In this document: piece by piece, positions 1-12,119 of the stretch
Layout of the letters: each line of letters begins with the position of its first letter
How positions within the stretch are numbered: the first letter of the stretch is position 1
From: Massospora cicadina
Lineage: Eukaryota; Entomophthoromycota; Entomophthoromycetes; Entomophthorales; Entomophthoraceae
DNA length: 64,000 bases
Assembly (NCBI GenBank): GCA_022478985.1
Contig: JAKSZP010018544.1
Location: 62,001-126,000, forward strand
Direction of reading: 5' to 3'
Notes under the pieces: model-generated
Told to the model about the DNA's origin: nothing
What the model saw: only the letters and a program-made list of their open reading frames with translations
The model's database searches: none
Made by a program: the position numbers and the translations under genes

Positions 1-1556
1 GGCCCCCTTCATTGCAGGGTCGGGCAATGGTTGAGAGGGCCATTGGTGGATGGTTTGAGCCCCAGATCCAACAGCGGAGGAGTACATTGAGCCGCGTATA
101 AAAGGCATCTGTGAATGGGCAGACGTGCGCTAGGAACCAGACTTTGGAGAGGAGGAACACTTTGGCCATCAGAGCTCAACCCTGGGGGTGATGTGCCGCC
201 GGTTCCAGCTGGCAATCCTGGAGTTAACTGCTGCGAGGAGCAAGTCCTCATTGTCTTTTAGCGCAACTCCTTGTTGGTTGGTGAGAACGCCCAGGTGACG
301 GAAGGTACCGCGCTCAGGTTCAATACCAAATGGTGGGGGAAGGTGGGGGAGAGCCGACCTGTACAACTGTTGTCTTGGAGGTGTTGACCATGGCGTTGGA
401 CGCCTTGGTGTACCTCTCAATGGTCACAGCAGCGAGGGCAACATCCCCAGGGCAGCCAAATGCAATAGCAGTGTCATCTGCAAATGCCATGGTGCGTGTG
501 GGGGCTTTACCTGGGACCAGAATCCCTGTTAGCTTGTCCCATAAGGAGACCAAGAGGGGGTTAAGGGTGATGTTTAAAAGGATAGGGCTCAGGGTTCCCC
601 TTGCCGGAGACCTTGTCCAACTGGTACTGCCACTGTAAAACCCATTGGCGCCAGGACTCTGGTGTGGAGCTGGTCATAGAGCGCTGATATCCAGCGCCTA
701 GCTGCGGGTGGGAGATGGAAGCGGGCCAGGGAAGCATCAATATACTTCCAGGCTACCCGATCATATGCTTTCTCCATATCCAGGAGAGCCACGAAGCCAT
801 TCACCTTACGAGAGTTAGCAGTCAAAGTCACGTGAAGGTCATTATAGTTGTCCCACAACGACCTCCCCGGAATAAAACCGTGCTGGGATGGGGAGAGGCG
901 AGGTGACACCCATTTGGTGATGCGGTTGGCCAGAAGCTTCGTGAAGAGCTTGTAATCTGTGTTGATCAACGCTATGGGGCGCCAGTTCGCCAGGTTCTCA
1001 CGGTCTGACTTCTTGTGAATGATGGTTGTGATTGAGCCTCTGGAGTCGGGGAGGACCTCGCCATTCACCAAGAGTGCAGCGAAGAGGTCGCGGAGGGTTC
1101 TGGCTATCACTGCAGGTTCCAGAAGGTACACCTCAAAGGGTATTCCATCTGGGCCTGAGGCTTTAAGCCGTGGGGATTTTAGAAGGGTTTCCATCACCTC
1201 CTGGATGGAAATAGGCGCCAGTAGAGCCTCATCAGCCCGTGGGTCAATGGGCGGCTCTGGAGCCCACTACAGGAAGTCTTGGATGTCCGATGGGTCCACC
1301 TGGGTGGCATGGAAGAGGCTGGAGTAGAAGCGGTGTAGTTCCTGCGTGATTTCCTCCTTATCTGAAGTGGTTGTAGTGCCAATCTTCAGTGCAGTAATAT
1401 CCTGCGCTGTTGACCGGGTTTTCTGTTTCTGAAAGAAGAAGCGGGTGAGGCGTTCCCATTGAGCATAGTAACAAGATGTTGTAAAGTTTGCTGCCCGTTC
1501 TTCCTGCAGTGTGAGCTCCAAGCGGAGTGCTTCCTACGCCGCTTCTCAGTCTTCCA
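1..1556 (-). pseudogene. LINE reverse transcriptase, broken (copy A)
   Basis: Minus-strand reverse transcriptase of the APE-type LINE class. Visible blocks are an SGPDGIPFEVY-like block, NWRPIALINTDYKLFTK, a GFIPGRS block, ALLDMEKAYDRV, GLRQG, and the catalytic FADDTAIA box at about 464-490. The frame breaks right after GLRQG (about 600-615), a net loss of one base there, and again at about 175-195. At the second site the codon matching an arginine of copy B reads as a stop. Not translatable as one protein. The family role is reverse transcription of the LINE RNA at a nicked target. Confidence 0.9.
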
Positions 1557-1888
1557 ACCATCTGGGAGAGGGCGAAGGCTGGCAGTTTCGCTCTAGATGT
1601 CTGATTCTGGCTTCCTCCCTTTTGACTCTGGCGGAGATGCAGTCATCTGGGCTTTGGCACAGTTGTAAGCAACGCGGGTGATGCCCTCCTTGGTCACCGC
1701 CCATCTAGCCTTGTGGTCAAGCAAGTGGGGGGGGGGAGGTGAGAGTCTCCCGGATGGTCATAGACAGCTTCTCCTTAGTGAAGGGGTTGTTGAGAAGAGC
1801 TGGGGCAACCCTAGGCCAGAACCTACGCGACGGTCTAAGTGTGGTGGTGAGGACAACGGTGAGTGACCCGTGATCACTCAGATGGTTG
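1..1888 (-). mobile_element. LINE copy A (Tad-like), 5'-truncated, 3' end outside window
   Basis: Nearly identical to 47576-49464 of LINE copy B, starting at the window edge and ending abruptly at about 1888, where copy B continues into its endonuclease region. The 5' end (high coordinate) is therefore truncated, as is usual for target-primed reverse transcription. The flank from 1889 is reverse transcriptase sequence of the decayed gypsy element V, so the LINE landed inside V. The 3' end and tail lie left of the window, so a target duplication cannot be checked. Confidence 0.93.
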
Positions 1889-1889
1889 A

Positions 1890-2240
1890 GCCAGGGTAGT
1901 ATTAATTATTCCTTCCATGAATATCAAAGCGAATTTTTTGGTCCTCTGTTGGTAGATCCATCTACCATTAAATAATGGTGAGGTCCATCATGGAGAATTA
2001 AAAAGCTAGAGAGTTGAGCCAGTTAATTGTCAATTTGTGGAATCAGATAGCTATCATTTATAGTAATGGTGTTCAGCTTCATGTATTCCATCTATATTTA
2101 GTGACCAACAATCTTCTTCTTAATGAGTAACGGTGGGGACGACCATGGACTCTGGGAGGTCACAAGTAAGCCAGCATCCAATATTTTCTTGAGCTGTCTT
2201 CATATATTACTCCTCTAACTTTTACTTCCTATATGGCTTT
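1890..2240 (-). pseudogene. Gypsy reverse transcriptase fragment (V)
   Basis: Read right to left, broken frames give an L-D-A-G-L block, then SQSPWSSPPLLIKKK, a Y-M-K-L-N equivalent of the YRKLN box, SYLIPQID, a MDLT-like block, and EDQKIRFDIHGR just before the LINE insertion. This is the N-terminal half of a Ty3/gypsy reverse transcriptase. The YxDD catalytic box would lie beyond the LINE and is absent here. Confidence 0.75.
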
Positions 2241-2945
2241 AATCATATTTGGGTTGAATCTCGTACAGTGATACTATGTGTCCAGTCTTTCATGTGAGCA
2301 TAGTCAACATCTGACGTGGAGAAAGCTTCTTATCAGTCTTCAAGTAGTTAATAATCTTCTCAAGTTCCTCCAAATTTGTCGTATTGGATATTTGGACTTG
2401 AAGAACGGCGCAAATTGAATTATTTGCAGGTAGGAAAAGAGCGGTTACCAAAAGAATGTACCTTGACATTTTTTAGCAATGGAAAGTAATTGACCTTTCC
2501 TAACTCCTAATGCTTCTTGACTAAGATATTATGGTTACTCAGATTTCAGAGTAGCAGCCTGATAGGCCACTAATAAGCTGGGTCAAGAACTCTTGGTAAA
2601 ATACCTGGTTCAAATCTACTGGATCCATCAACAATAGTAATAAGTAGCAAGAAGTTTGGGGGTATACTCAGGGCTATATTTGTAGAAACCAACCTTTTAG
2701 TCATGGTTTAATTTCTATCTCCTCAGTAGAATTTAATTTTATGCCTTCTGCTGCATCTACTGAGTCAAAGGAGCTCTTTAATATTCTTTCCAAAGGTAAA
2801 ATTTTGTAAAGGAAAAGCGAAAACAGGGCACTCAACCAGAAAAGAGTATTACTTATAGTTGGAGTCTTTATCTTCTAGTACAAGGGGAGCTTCATAGTCG
2901 AGGAGAAATAAATAACCTTCTTTCAGATTGATGAATCCATGATAA

Positions 2946-3209
2946 TTAATCATAAACTTTGTCCTGATAAGTATCATACTGGCTATTGTCTAAGGCAATT
3001 GCATGAGCTGAGAAAACTAATTGCCAACTCAAATTGTAAGTAATAAATAGGCACCTAGCCTTGATAATGTTTATACCAGAAGTGCTATAAGCTTGACTGT
3101 ATTCAAGGTATGGGATAAGTTTGATCTTCTTGATGAGACATATGAGACAATGTTGATTGATAAAACCTGTATCCAAACTAGCCATTACTCTGGCCTTCTG
3201 AATCACCAC
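2946..3209 (-). pseudogene. Gypsy aspartic protease remnant (V)
   Basis: An 87-codon open stretch with a D-T-G triplet near residue 13 preceded by a hydrophobic pair, and an A-L-D-N-S-Q-Y-D-T block near residue 70. Retroviral-type proteases carry DTG as the catalytic triplet and a similar LG-D/LGMDF-type block towards the C-terminus. It sits 5' of the reverse transcriptase on the same strand, as expected in a gag-pol polyprotein. Only a fragment remains. Confidence 0.6.
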
Positions 3210-4834
3210 AAATATTTGGTAATGGTTTCACTAAACTTTAGTGGGAGGGCTAACACCTATTTATAGTGGAACATTACATTAATTTTTTGCAGTCTTGGGA
3301 TGATTCTTCTTAATTCACATTAGCTGTGCATGCTTACAATGGTTTTAATCACAAGGAAAGGTAATGATCAGCATTGATGGCTGTATCAAATAATCTTGAA
3401 CACCCAATAACTTGGCTGAAGTAGGTGCCTTCCAGAATTTAGGGGTTATAGATATTTTTGCATTCAAACGATATGGAATGGCAGCCAAGCGAATGTGCCT
3501 AAATTATAATACCTGTGTCCTCGTAACCCCCTTAAGAGTTGTCACTAGAATTATTTTCATGCATGCAAGTTAAGAAATTGAAAATGGTTCGCTTTCAGGT
3601 ACTTTAGGCTAGTCAGATTTAGAGGTACCTGACCCTAAGCCAACCACCCTTTTCCCTACTTGACAAGAGCAGGGTTCTTAAAACACATATCTTTGGTGTC
3701 ATTGTTCATTTTTCAGTAGTTAAGCTTGGGCTTCAAAACCTTCCTATATTCCACTTCTCACATTATACAGTCTGAGCATTGTGAAGCTTTTGGGAGGTCT
3801 CTGGCTTGTGTATATCACCTGCAACAAGTAAAGCTTCCTTAATGACTAAAACAGAGGTGAAGCTTTGTTTGACGGACGTGACATGAAAGGTAGGTCAAAA
3901 TTACTAAATAAAACAGCAACAACAGCAGATATGGCATTATACTGATTAAGCATTTTTGAGGTCATCATTGTTTAGGCTTTAATATAGAAATGATCAAAAA
4001 TTTGTCCAGAGATTTATTCTGGAATAGTTCAATTCTCATGAAGGCCTGTTTCTTCATGCTTAAGCCATGTTTGGAACTAGATTCTCTGATGAGCGATTCC
4101 TTAACCTCACTACAAGTGTGCAAGTCATATATTTGAGGTACCATAACCTCTTGAGCCTTAAGGCTTAAATAGTATAAAATATGCTTTACCTATTAAGATC
4201 GGTTTCACCTTCCATCATGGCTTCTTAGATGTTATAAAAAGCTGCATACTTCCTTTACCAGGTGTAAACTTGTCCTTATGGTAGGTTAAAGGTAGTTGCT
4301 TCATTTTCTGTGACTATGTGCATTCTGAGAGCCTTAGATTCAGAAATTTTGGTATGAGCGTCACTCTTTTCAACTTGACGTGAGATTCAACATATTTGAC
4401 CCTATAGAGGATTGAGATGGTGCTCCATTTCCTCCAGAGTAAGTCATGACGTGACATCTAGCATATTAATTCTTCTTTTGAGAATGGCTTTATTATTATC
4501 CAAGTTCTTACTGTAATTGTACAGTTCATGGATTTTCCAATGAGTAAATGAGCAATAAGTTCACAAGGATTTGTTCTCATCCATTGATACTCCAATGCGC
4601 TGATTCAAGTCCTTCTTCATCTTTTTACATTCAATGCTTAGGAGCTTGTAGAACTTGGCTTTCAGCTCTTCTTTTTGATTTTTCGAGAAATTCTCAGCTT
4701 TGTTGAGGTAAAATAGAATTGATTAATGTCTTCTTGACTTGAGGATTTTCCTCTCATATTGCTCTCAAATTTGCTGAGTCATTTGGTAATAAAATGAGTT
4801 GACACTTGAGTCACATAGGATTTTAGATCTGCTC

Positions 4835-4839
4835 CACAC
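4835..4839. repeat. Target-site duplication of D (left)
   Basis: CACAC, matching 11233-11237 on the other side of D. The local sequence is CA-rich, so a chance match is possible, but it falls exactly at both TG/CA LTR ends. Confidence 0.75.
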
Positions 4840-5879
4840 TGTGATGGACGTGGTCACTGAACATTGCCACATAGCAGTTAAACAAGATGGCCCAGGTAAG
4901 TTCCCATAAGCAGGAAATTCTGCCATGTAAATAAACCTAATTTTGACTGTGCAGAAAGCACTTGACTATGAAAGTTTGGACAACAGTCAGAACTATACTG
5001 GCGCCAAGAAAGAGGGTCTGTTCTCAAGAAAGCGCATACAAGAACTTAATAACTTTATTAAAGGCTGAGCTTTAGTACATGTGCATTTTCCCTTTGTTTA
5101 CTTAATAGAAATAATTTTTCAGTTTGTCAATTGATTTTGGAATTTATTAAGTTTTATTTAAGTTTTATAAGACAAAACTTCTTTACGCAACTTTGTCAGT
5201 TTAAATTCATACTAGGCTTATAAGGAAGATTAAGTCTTATTCTCTGCAGAGTCTGCAGTCAACTTCTCACCAGCAGGCGTAAACTGAGGATCAGGACCAT
5301 CAATTTCCTTGTCAAAACCCGTTTCAGCACTATGATTGGGTACCTTTTCAATTGAAGAAAACATTCCTCAATCATTTACTTTTACTTTAAATTATCCTCA
5401 AAGCCCAAACATTTGTTGACATCCTTATCTCTAAATTTTAAATTAATTAAAAAAGTTTTGGCGGCCTCTGATTCACCCAATTAAATTTCTGAGAGGATTT
5501 TTCAGTCTCACCAGCAGTTGCAGCATCTAGTTGGCCAGAGCGCCACTTGCAAAAAATTTTATCCTTGAAAACACATGTAGACATCAGACTTAGCCGCATC
5601 TGGTTGGCCAGAGCTTCATTCAAGAGGATCTACACACTCATTGCCATATCTGGTAACATTAAATTTGGCAGCATCTGGTTGGCTAGAGTGCCATTTATGA
5701 GGATTTTCCTCCTTTTCAACCTCAAAATAGTTAGTAAAGCTCACTTTTAAGGCATCTGAAATGTTGGATTGTCCCTTTTTTAAAATTCGTTACAATTGTG
5801 CCCATCCCCCTTAGCCCTGATCATCATAATAGAGATGATTGGGGCAATGTGGCGGTCAGGCAACGCCCTGACCATTACA
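4840..5879 (-). repeat. 3' LTR of D
   Basis: 1040 bp, aligned over its length with 10129-11232. Contains three copies of a unit of about 75 bp, marked by GCATCTGGTTGGCCAGAG-like cores starting at 5523, 5596 and 5671. In element sense these lie in the first half of the LTR (U3), where promoters and enhancers sit. Confidence 0.9.
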
Positions 5880-5892
5880 TAACCCCCCCAGA
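5880..5892 (-). promoter_or_regulatory. Polypurine tract of D
   Basis: On the minus strand a run of seven G (TGGGGGGGTTA) directly abuts the 3' LTR. LTR elements use such a tract to prime plus-strand DNA synthesis. Its place fixes the minus orientation of D. Confidence 0.75.
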
Positions 5893-6079
5893 TGAGAGCC
5901 TCCTCCAAATCCAGAACTCCTCAATCTTCTGTGGGCAGTTGCTGCAGTCAATGGAAGTTTGCTTGTTGGACTCCTTCACCAGGTAACCCCCCACATCACC
6001 AGATACCAACGCTTCTTTCATGAGTTCTTTGTGTCCAGGATTTCCTCTCCTCATACTAAGTCTCGCATGGGTTGCTCAA

Positions 6080-7080
6080 ATGAACATGCTCCAGCTTTTC
6101 TGGAAGAGGGCCTTTAAAGTTCGCCAGTTGCAAAACGTGCAGTACCAGATGCGCGCAAGATCCCTTGGGGAGCTCTAGTTTGTAGGTACTTCAATCACTT
6201 GGTGGGGTTCCTTGAATGGGACCAGGGCGACTGGTCCAAAATTTCCTGCAACTAGCGGGGACTGAGAAGTTTTTCACATTACCCATCACCAGGTTCCTTC
6301 CTTTTAGTATTGGAGCCTCAGATTGGTGAACGTTGCTCCTCTTCTTCAGCGCCTCTAGCACTAACATTAAATTTGTACGTAGGAGTTTCAGTTTTCATCT
6401 GCTCTACCGCCAGGTTGTTCGCCATGAGTTTAGACCTCTGAGTGTTTTCCGCCATCTTTGGGTGGAACCTGTAGTTCCCTATGAAGGGCGACATTCCCGT
6501 TATTGAGTGTGCTATATTTAAGATGCAAATTGGGCTAGTTTCAGCCAGTCAGTCCACCTTTCCTTTTGGGTATTCATGTAGCAAAACAGATACTGCTCAA
6601 GAACTTAATTAACTCATATAGTCTGGCCATCTTACTGAGGGCGATAGGCCAATGATCTGCACTATTTTGATCTAAAGATTTCCAAGTAGGTGTTGCCAGA
6701 AGCGTGCAAGTAATTGTGTACCTCTATCTGATACTATCTACGCAGGGAGGCCATGGCAGGAGAACACTTCATTCATTAAAATTTATGCGATGACCTTTAC
6801 TGGACTTTGGAATTACATGGAAAATAATTTAGCGTACTTGATCATTCTGTCCACTAACACCATGGTTGTATCATACCCCTTCGATTTTGAAAGCCCTGTT
6901 TTAAAATCCACACTTAATGAAGACCACGGCATCTCTGCAATCTGGAATGGCTTTAGTTTACCTAAAGGCTTCTACCTGGAATGCTTGGATTGGGCGCAAG
7001 TTAACATTTCAAAATATAATTCATCATGGCGCTTGGCATCCCCGCCCATGAGTAACTTCAGGACATGAGCTCTATTCTTT
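6080..7080 (-). pseudogene. Integrase of D, broken
   Basis: Minus-strand frames give T-M-V-L-V-D-R-M-I-K-Y-A-K-L-F near 6870-6835, the start of a gypsy integrase core (VDRxTKYA in relatives). A C-terminal block near 6490-6360 reads FIGNYRFHPKM followed by an NNLA-type stretch. It is downstream of RNase H, as expected. Many stops; not functional. Confidence 0.75.
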
Positions 7081-7124
7081 CCAGTTTCTCAGGTGTCCTG
7101 CAAATGGATGGTCATGGAATGCGC

Positions 7125-8560
7125 TTAAAACCTCCTCCTGATCTCGCGGCTAGGCAGCCATGGGCGCCCTTTGTGGAGGACGAGGCCCTTCTTTTTACGG
7201 AAATTCTTATGATGTTCATTCTCAATACCCTCCAATAGGTTCTTCCATAGTGCGTCCCAATAATACGAGCTTCGCTGGGAAGCCCAGAGCTTGTCAGTCA
7301 GTTTGTGGGCGGCATTTTGGATTGTGGCAAACACATTTGGGGGCAACATAGTTGCTGTTCTGTAGGTATCCAACTCCTCCTTTGGGAAAGACATTCTCAG
7401 GTCTCTTATTAGGAGGTCTGGAAGGAAGCTGCTCTTCCCTGGATTGTACATGATCTTAGAATTACACTGTGCCAGCTCAAGATGCCACCTGGCCTGACGT
7501 GGTTCATAAACTTTGGGCTCTTGTAAAACTCAAGGGTGCGGAGGTCAGTCTGATAGTAAAGGGCTTTGGCGTAGATCAGGTGATGCTGACATTCCTTTGG
7601 AGCTTTTACAATTGATAGGAGCTCCTTACCATACATAGGGTAATTCATCTGAGTGGGATAGCATTTTCCTGCTAAAGCAGCTTACAAGATGGTATACCCC
7701 ATCTTCCCCCTCCTGAAACAGAACCGCCCCAATTTCAAAGTTTGAGACGTCAGTCTCCAGATGGAAGGCCGGTTGACGTCAGGGTAGGCCAGTACTGGTG
7801 CCATTATGAGGCTCTCCTTGACGGCTTGAAAAGCTTTCTCCCTCCTCTCCCTCAATGGAACGGCACCTGCCCTGTCAGACGGATTAAGGTTTCAGCAGTT
7901 TTGGAGAGGTCTTTAGCAAAACGTCTCAGGAAATTTACCACACCTAGAAAACTTCTAGCACCACTTCTCTCTTTAGGGACTGACCACTCCCTCACTGCCT
8001 TCAACTTGTCTGGACATCTGGCTGTCCCCTTTTGGAAGATTGTGCTCCCCAAGAAGGAGACAGAGTCCTTGTAGAACTCACACTATGATGGCATCAAGCG
8101 GAGGTTCACCTTATTGAGGGCATTTAGAACACTCAGCACATCGCCCTTGTGATCCTCTTTGGTCTTGGAGAACATGAGGATATCGTCCATGTATGCTACA
8201 CAGCATTTCCCAATCAGGTTGCCCAAAGCGTTGCCTATTGTACGCTAGAATACCGCTGGGGCGTTCTTGAGACCAAAGGGCATCACCTTATATTCTACCC
8301 CCAAGTGGCACTTGAAGGCCATATTTTGTTGTTGCTCTGTGATCACAGAAACTTGTTGTATGAGTTGACCAGGTCCAGCTTGGTGAAGATTTGACTCTCT
8401 AAAATCATCTGGGAGATGGGCTCCATCAATGGAATAGTATAAGAGTCTGACTAAGTTATTGAATTCAACCGCGTGTAATCCACAAACGGATGGAGCTCGC
8501 CATTTTTTTGGACTAGTAGTATGGGCAATACCATGGGGATTTTGAAGGTAAAATTATCCC
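7125..8560 (-). pseudogene. Reverse transcriptase / RNase H of D, broken
   Basis: The catalytic YMDD box reads on the minus strand at about 8192-8179. Downstream, 8052-7852 holds the connection block with SFLGVVNFLRRFAKDLS. 7648-7409 holds an RNase H stretch with NYPMYGKELLSIVKA and a TDLRTLEFYKSP-like block. 7451-7125 continues into the region between RNase H and integrase. Order and spacing fit Ty3/gypsy pol. Frames change at least three times. Confidence 0.88.
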
Positions 8561-8576
8561 ACGTTCCATCATCTTC

Positions 8577-10100
8577 TTACCATATACTTCTAGGGCCGCC
8601 TTCGCCTTCAGGTTCAAGGGGTAGATGAGGCAACCCTTGGGAAACTCCGCGTTCTTTTTGAACTTGAATGTAAAGGGAAAGGCCCATTTGAGGAGGTTGA
8701 TGGAACTTTGTTTTTCTGGAGCAGGTGGGCGTATGTTTAGAAATATTTAGTAATGTCCATCCCAGGCTCTTGCCCCAGTATTGCGTACACCCCAGACTTC
8801 TCTCCACCAGTGGTGAAGAGATCTAGGGCCACCGGAAGTTGGCTCTTAGGCTGCAGCATGACCAGGAGCTCCTTAAGTTTGAACTGTGGGGAGTACTTGT
8901 GCCGCCACCGCGTACCAAGGATTATGAGGTGAGGCAGGTTTTGATAGCGCTAAATGTTTCTTGGAACTTATAATGCCCCTGCCGCATCAGCACATGGGTT
9001 TTAACTTTCCAACTTTCCCCTGATTTTGAGGTATGCTAGCATAATATTTCCCTTCCACCGCACCTTCAGCATCATTCTTTGCGCTAAACTGAAATAAAAA
9101 ATCATTGTCCACTGCTCATGTGTTTACCAGCGCACAATTTTTGCCCTCAAAATTCCCCTTTCTTTCCCAAAACTGTAAATAATATGGAACATAGAGATAA
9201 AAGGAAGCGTTTCCTTTATTGATTGTAGCAACGCGCATGGGGTCAGGCGGAAGCTGCAGGTAGGACAGGCGTTGCCCTTTATGGGGTTTTTGAGGAGGTC
9301 ACCTCATTAACAGAGTTGCAGGGTGATTCTTGAGAGGGCTCCTGAAAGGCGTTGGAGATGAGTTCAGACTCTGCGCAGCAGCAACAGATATTCTCATGTT
9401 GTGACATGGGATGGTATATCACCTAAGTTAATACCAGTTTCCCCCTCACCTGGGTCATAACTGATACTTCCTCATTGAGGGGTGGCTCCCAGGAGAGTGC
9501 AGCCATGGGAGTGAGGATGTTGGGACGGAGATTATGGTAGAACATAAGTGCAATCTGGGTGAAGATGTCTTTGGCTGCCTTAGACAACAGGTAGTAGACA
9601 CGGGCATAATCCATGACTAACATCCTCTCTTGTGTGAGGGTCAGGAGGGATGACCAGGACGCGTCTTGGGAGGCATTAGTGTGGCCGCTCTCCCAACCAA
9701 TTAGATACATTCGTTTATGGTAGGAGGAAGCGCCAAATGGGTTTCCAATAGCTCAGTAAACCAGTCTGCCAGGTTTCTGGGCAGGGCGGCCACTATTTTA
9801 GCAATCTGGAGTGATACTGGGGAAGTTCCTCCTGAGGCAGTGGTTATCCAGGCATGAAGTCTTATACAAAAGGAGGTTACATGTAGTGTGATTAGCTCCC
9901 CAGAAGTGAGGGCCTGTCAGAATATTAATCAGGGCTGCTAAGAATGGTAGTATAGGCGGACATGCCCGTGAGACTGAAGGAAATGGGTGACTTCTCTTAT
10001 GAGGATCAGGAGAGAGATGACCATCAGAAACGTAGTTGGGTGTTCATACCATGTGGGAAAGGCGCGTTCTGAAGGCTTATCAACCATATCTAAAAACAGA
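8577..10100 (-). pseudogene. Gag-protease region of D, broken
   Basis: Open pieces of 76, 95 and 86 codons (8577-8807, 9423-9710, 9938-10198) lie between the 5' LTR and the reverse transcriptase. The middle piece, with sequence upstream of it, resembles the helical capsid part of gypsy gag (a W-F-x-E-L-L-E-T block before it, then DASWSSLLTL). I cannot place a protease active site confidently. Confidence 0.5.
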
Positions 10101-10128
10101 TATATCATACTAAATGAGTTTCGTCTAA

Positions 10129-11232
10129 TGTGATGGACGGGGTCCATAAACATTGCCACAACGCAGATGGGAAAGAGTTCCCGGTTAAGTGCACACAAGA
10201 ATAATAACCTGCTGTGGAATTATACCTAATCAAACTGTGTGTATGCAATTGACTATGAAAGTTTGGGCAAAAGTCAGAACTATACTGGCGCCAAGCAATA
10301 GGGTCTGCCCTCCAGAAAGTGCATTCAAGGACTTAATGTCCATGTAAAGTCTGAGCTGTAGTCTATGTGCAGTTTCCTTGGTTTAATTAACAAAGATGAT
10401 TTTCCAATATGAAAATTAATTGTGGAATTTACTAAGTTCTATTTAATTATAGAAGATAAAACTACCCTACGCAACTTTATCAGTTTAAATTTATACTAGG
10501 CTTAAAGGGAAAAAAAGGTTTTACTCTCTGCATAGTCTGCAGGCAACTTCTCAACGGCAGGCATAACCTGAGGGTCTAGGCCCTCAATTTCCTTGAGATC
10601 CGTTACATCACTAGTTCAGCTACATTTGCAGTTGTTAAAACCTTTTCACATTTGTTATTTCAAATTAAATTATTTTCAAAGTATAAACCTTTGTTACATT
10701 GTTATCTCTAAATTTTTAAAAAAAAATCAAAAAGTTTTGGTGGCCTCTGATTCACCTGATTTCCATTTCCAAGAGGCTTGTCCAGCCTCACCTGAAGTAG
10801 CGACATTTGGCTGGCCAGAGTGCTATTTATGAGGTTTTTTGTCCTCGTTGCCTTTTTAGTAATATTGTAGTTGGCAGCAGCTTGTTGGCCAGAACGCCAT
10901 TTTCAAGGATTTTCATCCTCATTGAGACATTTGGAGACATCAGAATTGGCTGCATCTGGTTGGCTAGAGCTTCATTCATGAGTATCTACACCCTTGATGC
11001 CATATTTGATAACACTGGATTTGGCAGCATCTAGTTGTCCAGAGCGCCATTTATGAGGATGTCCTTCCTCGTCAACCTTGATTATTTATTAAAGTTCAAT
11101 TTAGAGGCATGTGATTTGTCATTTTTTTATTTTCTAAATTTTTTGTGATAGTGTCCATCCCCCTTAGCCCCAATCACCGCAATAGGGAAGATTGGGGCAA
11201 TGGGGCGGTCAGTCAACGCCTTAACCGTTACA
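10129..11232 (-). repeat. 5' LTR of D
   Basis: 1104 bp copy of 4840-5879. It carries four copies of the 75-bp unit (cores at about 10802, 10877, 10952 and 11027) against three in the 3' LTR, which accounts for most of the length difference. Ends are the same as in the other copy. Confidence 0.9.
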
Positions 11233-11237
11233 CACAC
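11233..11237. repeat. Target-site duplication of D (right)
   Basis: CACAC directly after the outer TTACA end of the right LTR, equal to 4835-4839. Confidence 0.75.
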
Positions 11238-12119
11238 AACCACTCAGGAAATAATATCTTGAGATACAGATTGAGTCTCAGAAGCTTGATGGTCCTCCAC
11301 TTCATCAATTTGTTGTAGAGCTAATCTATCTGAGACTTAGAGGAGTTTAAACTGTTCTTCCTCATTATGACAGATAATGGAAGCTTAGACCGTCATATCA
11401 CCATGAGCTTAATATCTTGATTGAAGAGCCCTTGGGCAAAGGCGTCAACTAATTTTTTGGTACTTTCATCTGATTCTTTAGTGTCCTTTTTATAGAAGTT
11501 TCATAGCATCCTCCAAATAATTGTAACACCAGAATCAATGGTCCCCAAATTGGTTATGGAGTTTTATAATTTAGGAATGATTTTCTTAAATCAGTCTCAT
11601 ACATCCCCTATATTTTAAGACGATAAACTATATGCCTGTTTGTAAGCCCTTTATAAATCCCCTTGTGTATTGGTATGATGGTAGAGCTTTTTAATATGGA
11701 CTCCTAATAGGTGCACAATATGGTAAAGTGCTGGATGTACAAACCACATGGTGTATTGAGATAGATTTCAACTTGAAATGCATTTCTCTGGGAGACATCT
11801 AAATCATATAGGTTAATGAAAGTCTGTCCATGAGAAATGTCCTTTTGCGGCAAACTCTTTCTCCTGAGTTAATGAATCCACAAAGAAAGTCTTAAACTCT
11901 TTTATTGGAAATCCGTATTAGATGACGAGACTTGGAAATCTCCATTAAATTTTCTTAAACTTCTTCACGTGAAGATAAGCAGGCTTCCCATTCAGTCATC
12001 ATTTTTCACTTTTTATTCTTGCACCCTGTGGGTTACCTTTAATTGATTTTCTTCAACAGTGTGATCAAATAGATCATAATATCATAGATTTGGTTGAGTC
12101 CCTGTAGTGAGCACGAGCA
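11238..12119 (-). pseudogene. Gag remnant of element V
   Basis: On the minus strand near 11540-11400 broken frames give YLEDAMKLL, an acidic/lysine stretch, KLVDAFAQGLFNQDIKL and an M-V-I block. This resembles the C-terminal half of gypsy capsid. It resumes V beyond the inserted element D. The rest is AT-rich and unreadable. Confidence 0.6.
12105..12119 (-). promoter_or_regulatory. Possible primer binding site of V
   Basis: The plus-strand bases TAGTGAGCAC at 12105-12114 are the same as those next to the 5' LTRs of X1 and X2, whose minus-strand primer site reads TGGTGCTCACTA. Here a few bases separate it from a TGTTAAGC start that could be the LTR edge at 12120. The first TGG is altered, so this is a decayed site. 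Confidence 0.5.

Larger units (their letters stand above)
1889..4839 (-). mobile_element. Gypsy element V, 3' part (decayed)
   Basis: AT-rich, stop-ridden Ty3/gypsy sequence on the minus strand. Reverse transcriptase and protease signatures lie at 1890-2240 and 2946-3209, with probable gag-proximal sequence up to 4839. It is cut on the left by LINE copy A and on the right by element D. Gag-like sequence resumes beyond D at 11238, so the two flanks of D belong to one element. 3300-4839 holds no recognisable domain, only decayed coding-like sequence. Confidence 0.75.
4840..11232 (-). mobile_element. Complete Ty3/gypsy LTR retrotransposon D
   Basis: Two direct repeats (4840-5879 and 10129-11232) bound an internal region with, on the minus strand, gag-like, reverse transcriptase, RNase H and integrase sequence in Ty3/gypsy order. 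Both repeats start TGTGATGG and end TTACA as read on the plus strand (TGTAA...CACA in element sense). The five bases CACAC flank the outer ends (4835-4839 and 11233-11237), a target-site duplication. All pol domains contain stops and shifts and the LTRs are clearly diverged, so this is an old insertion. It lies inside element V. Confidence 0.92.

Noticed and set aside
330..1327. Plus-strand open frames across LINE A
   Set aside because: Antisense to the reverse transcriptase, and the same frames recur in copy B only because the DNA is the same.
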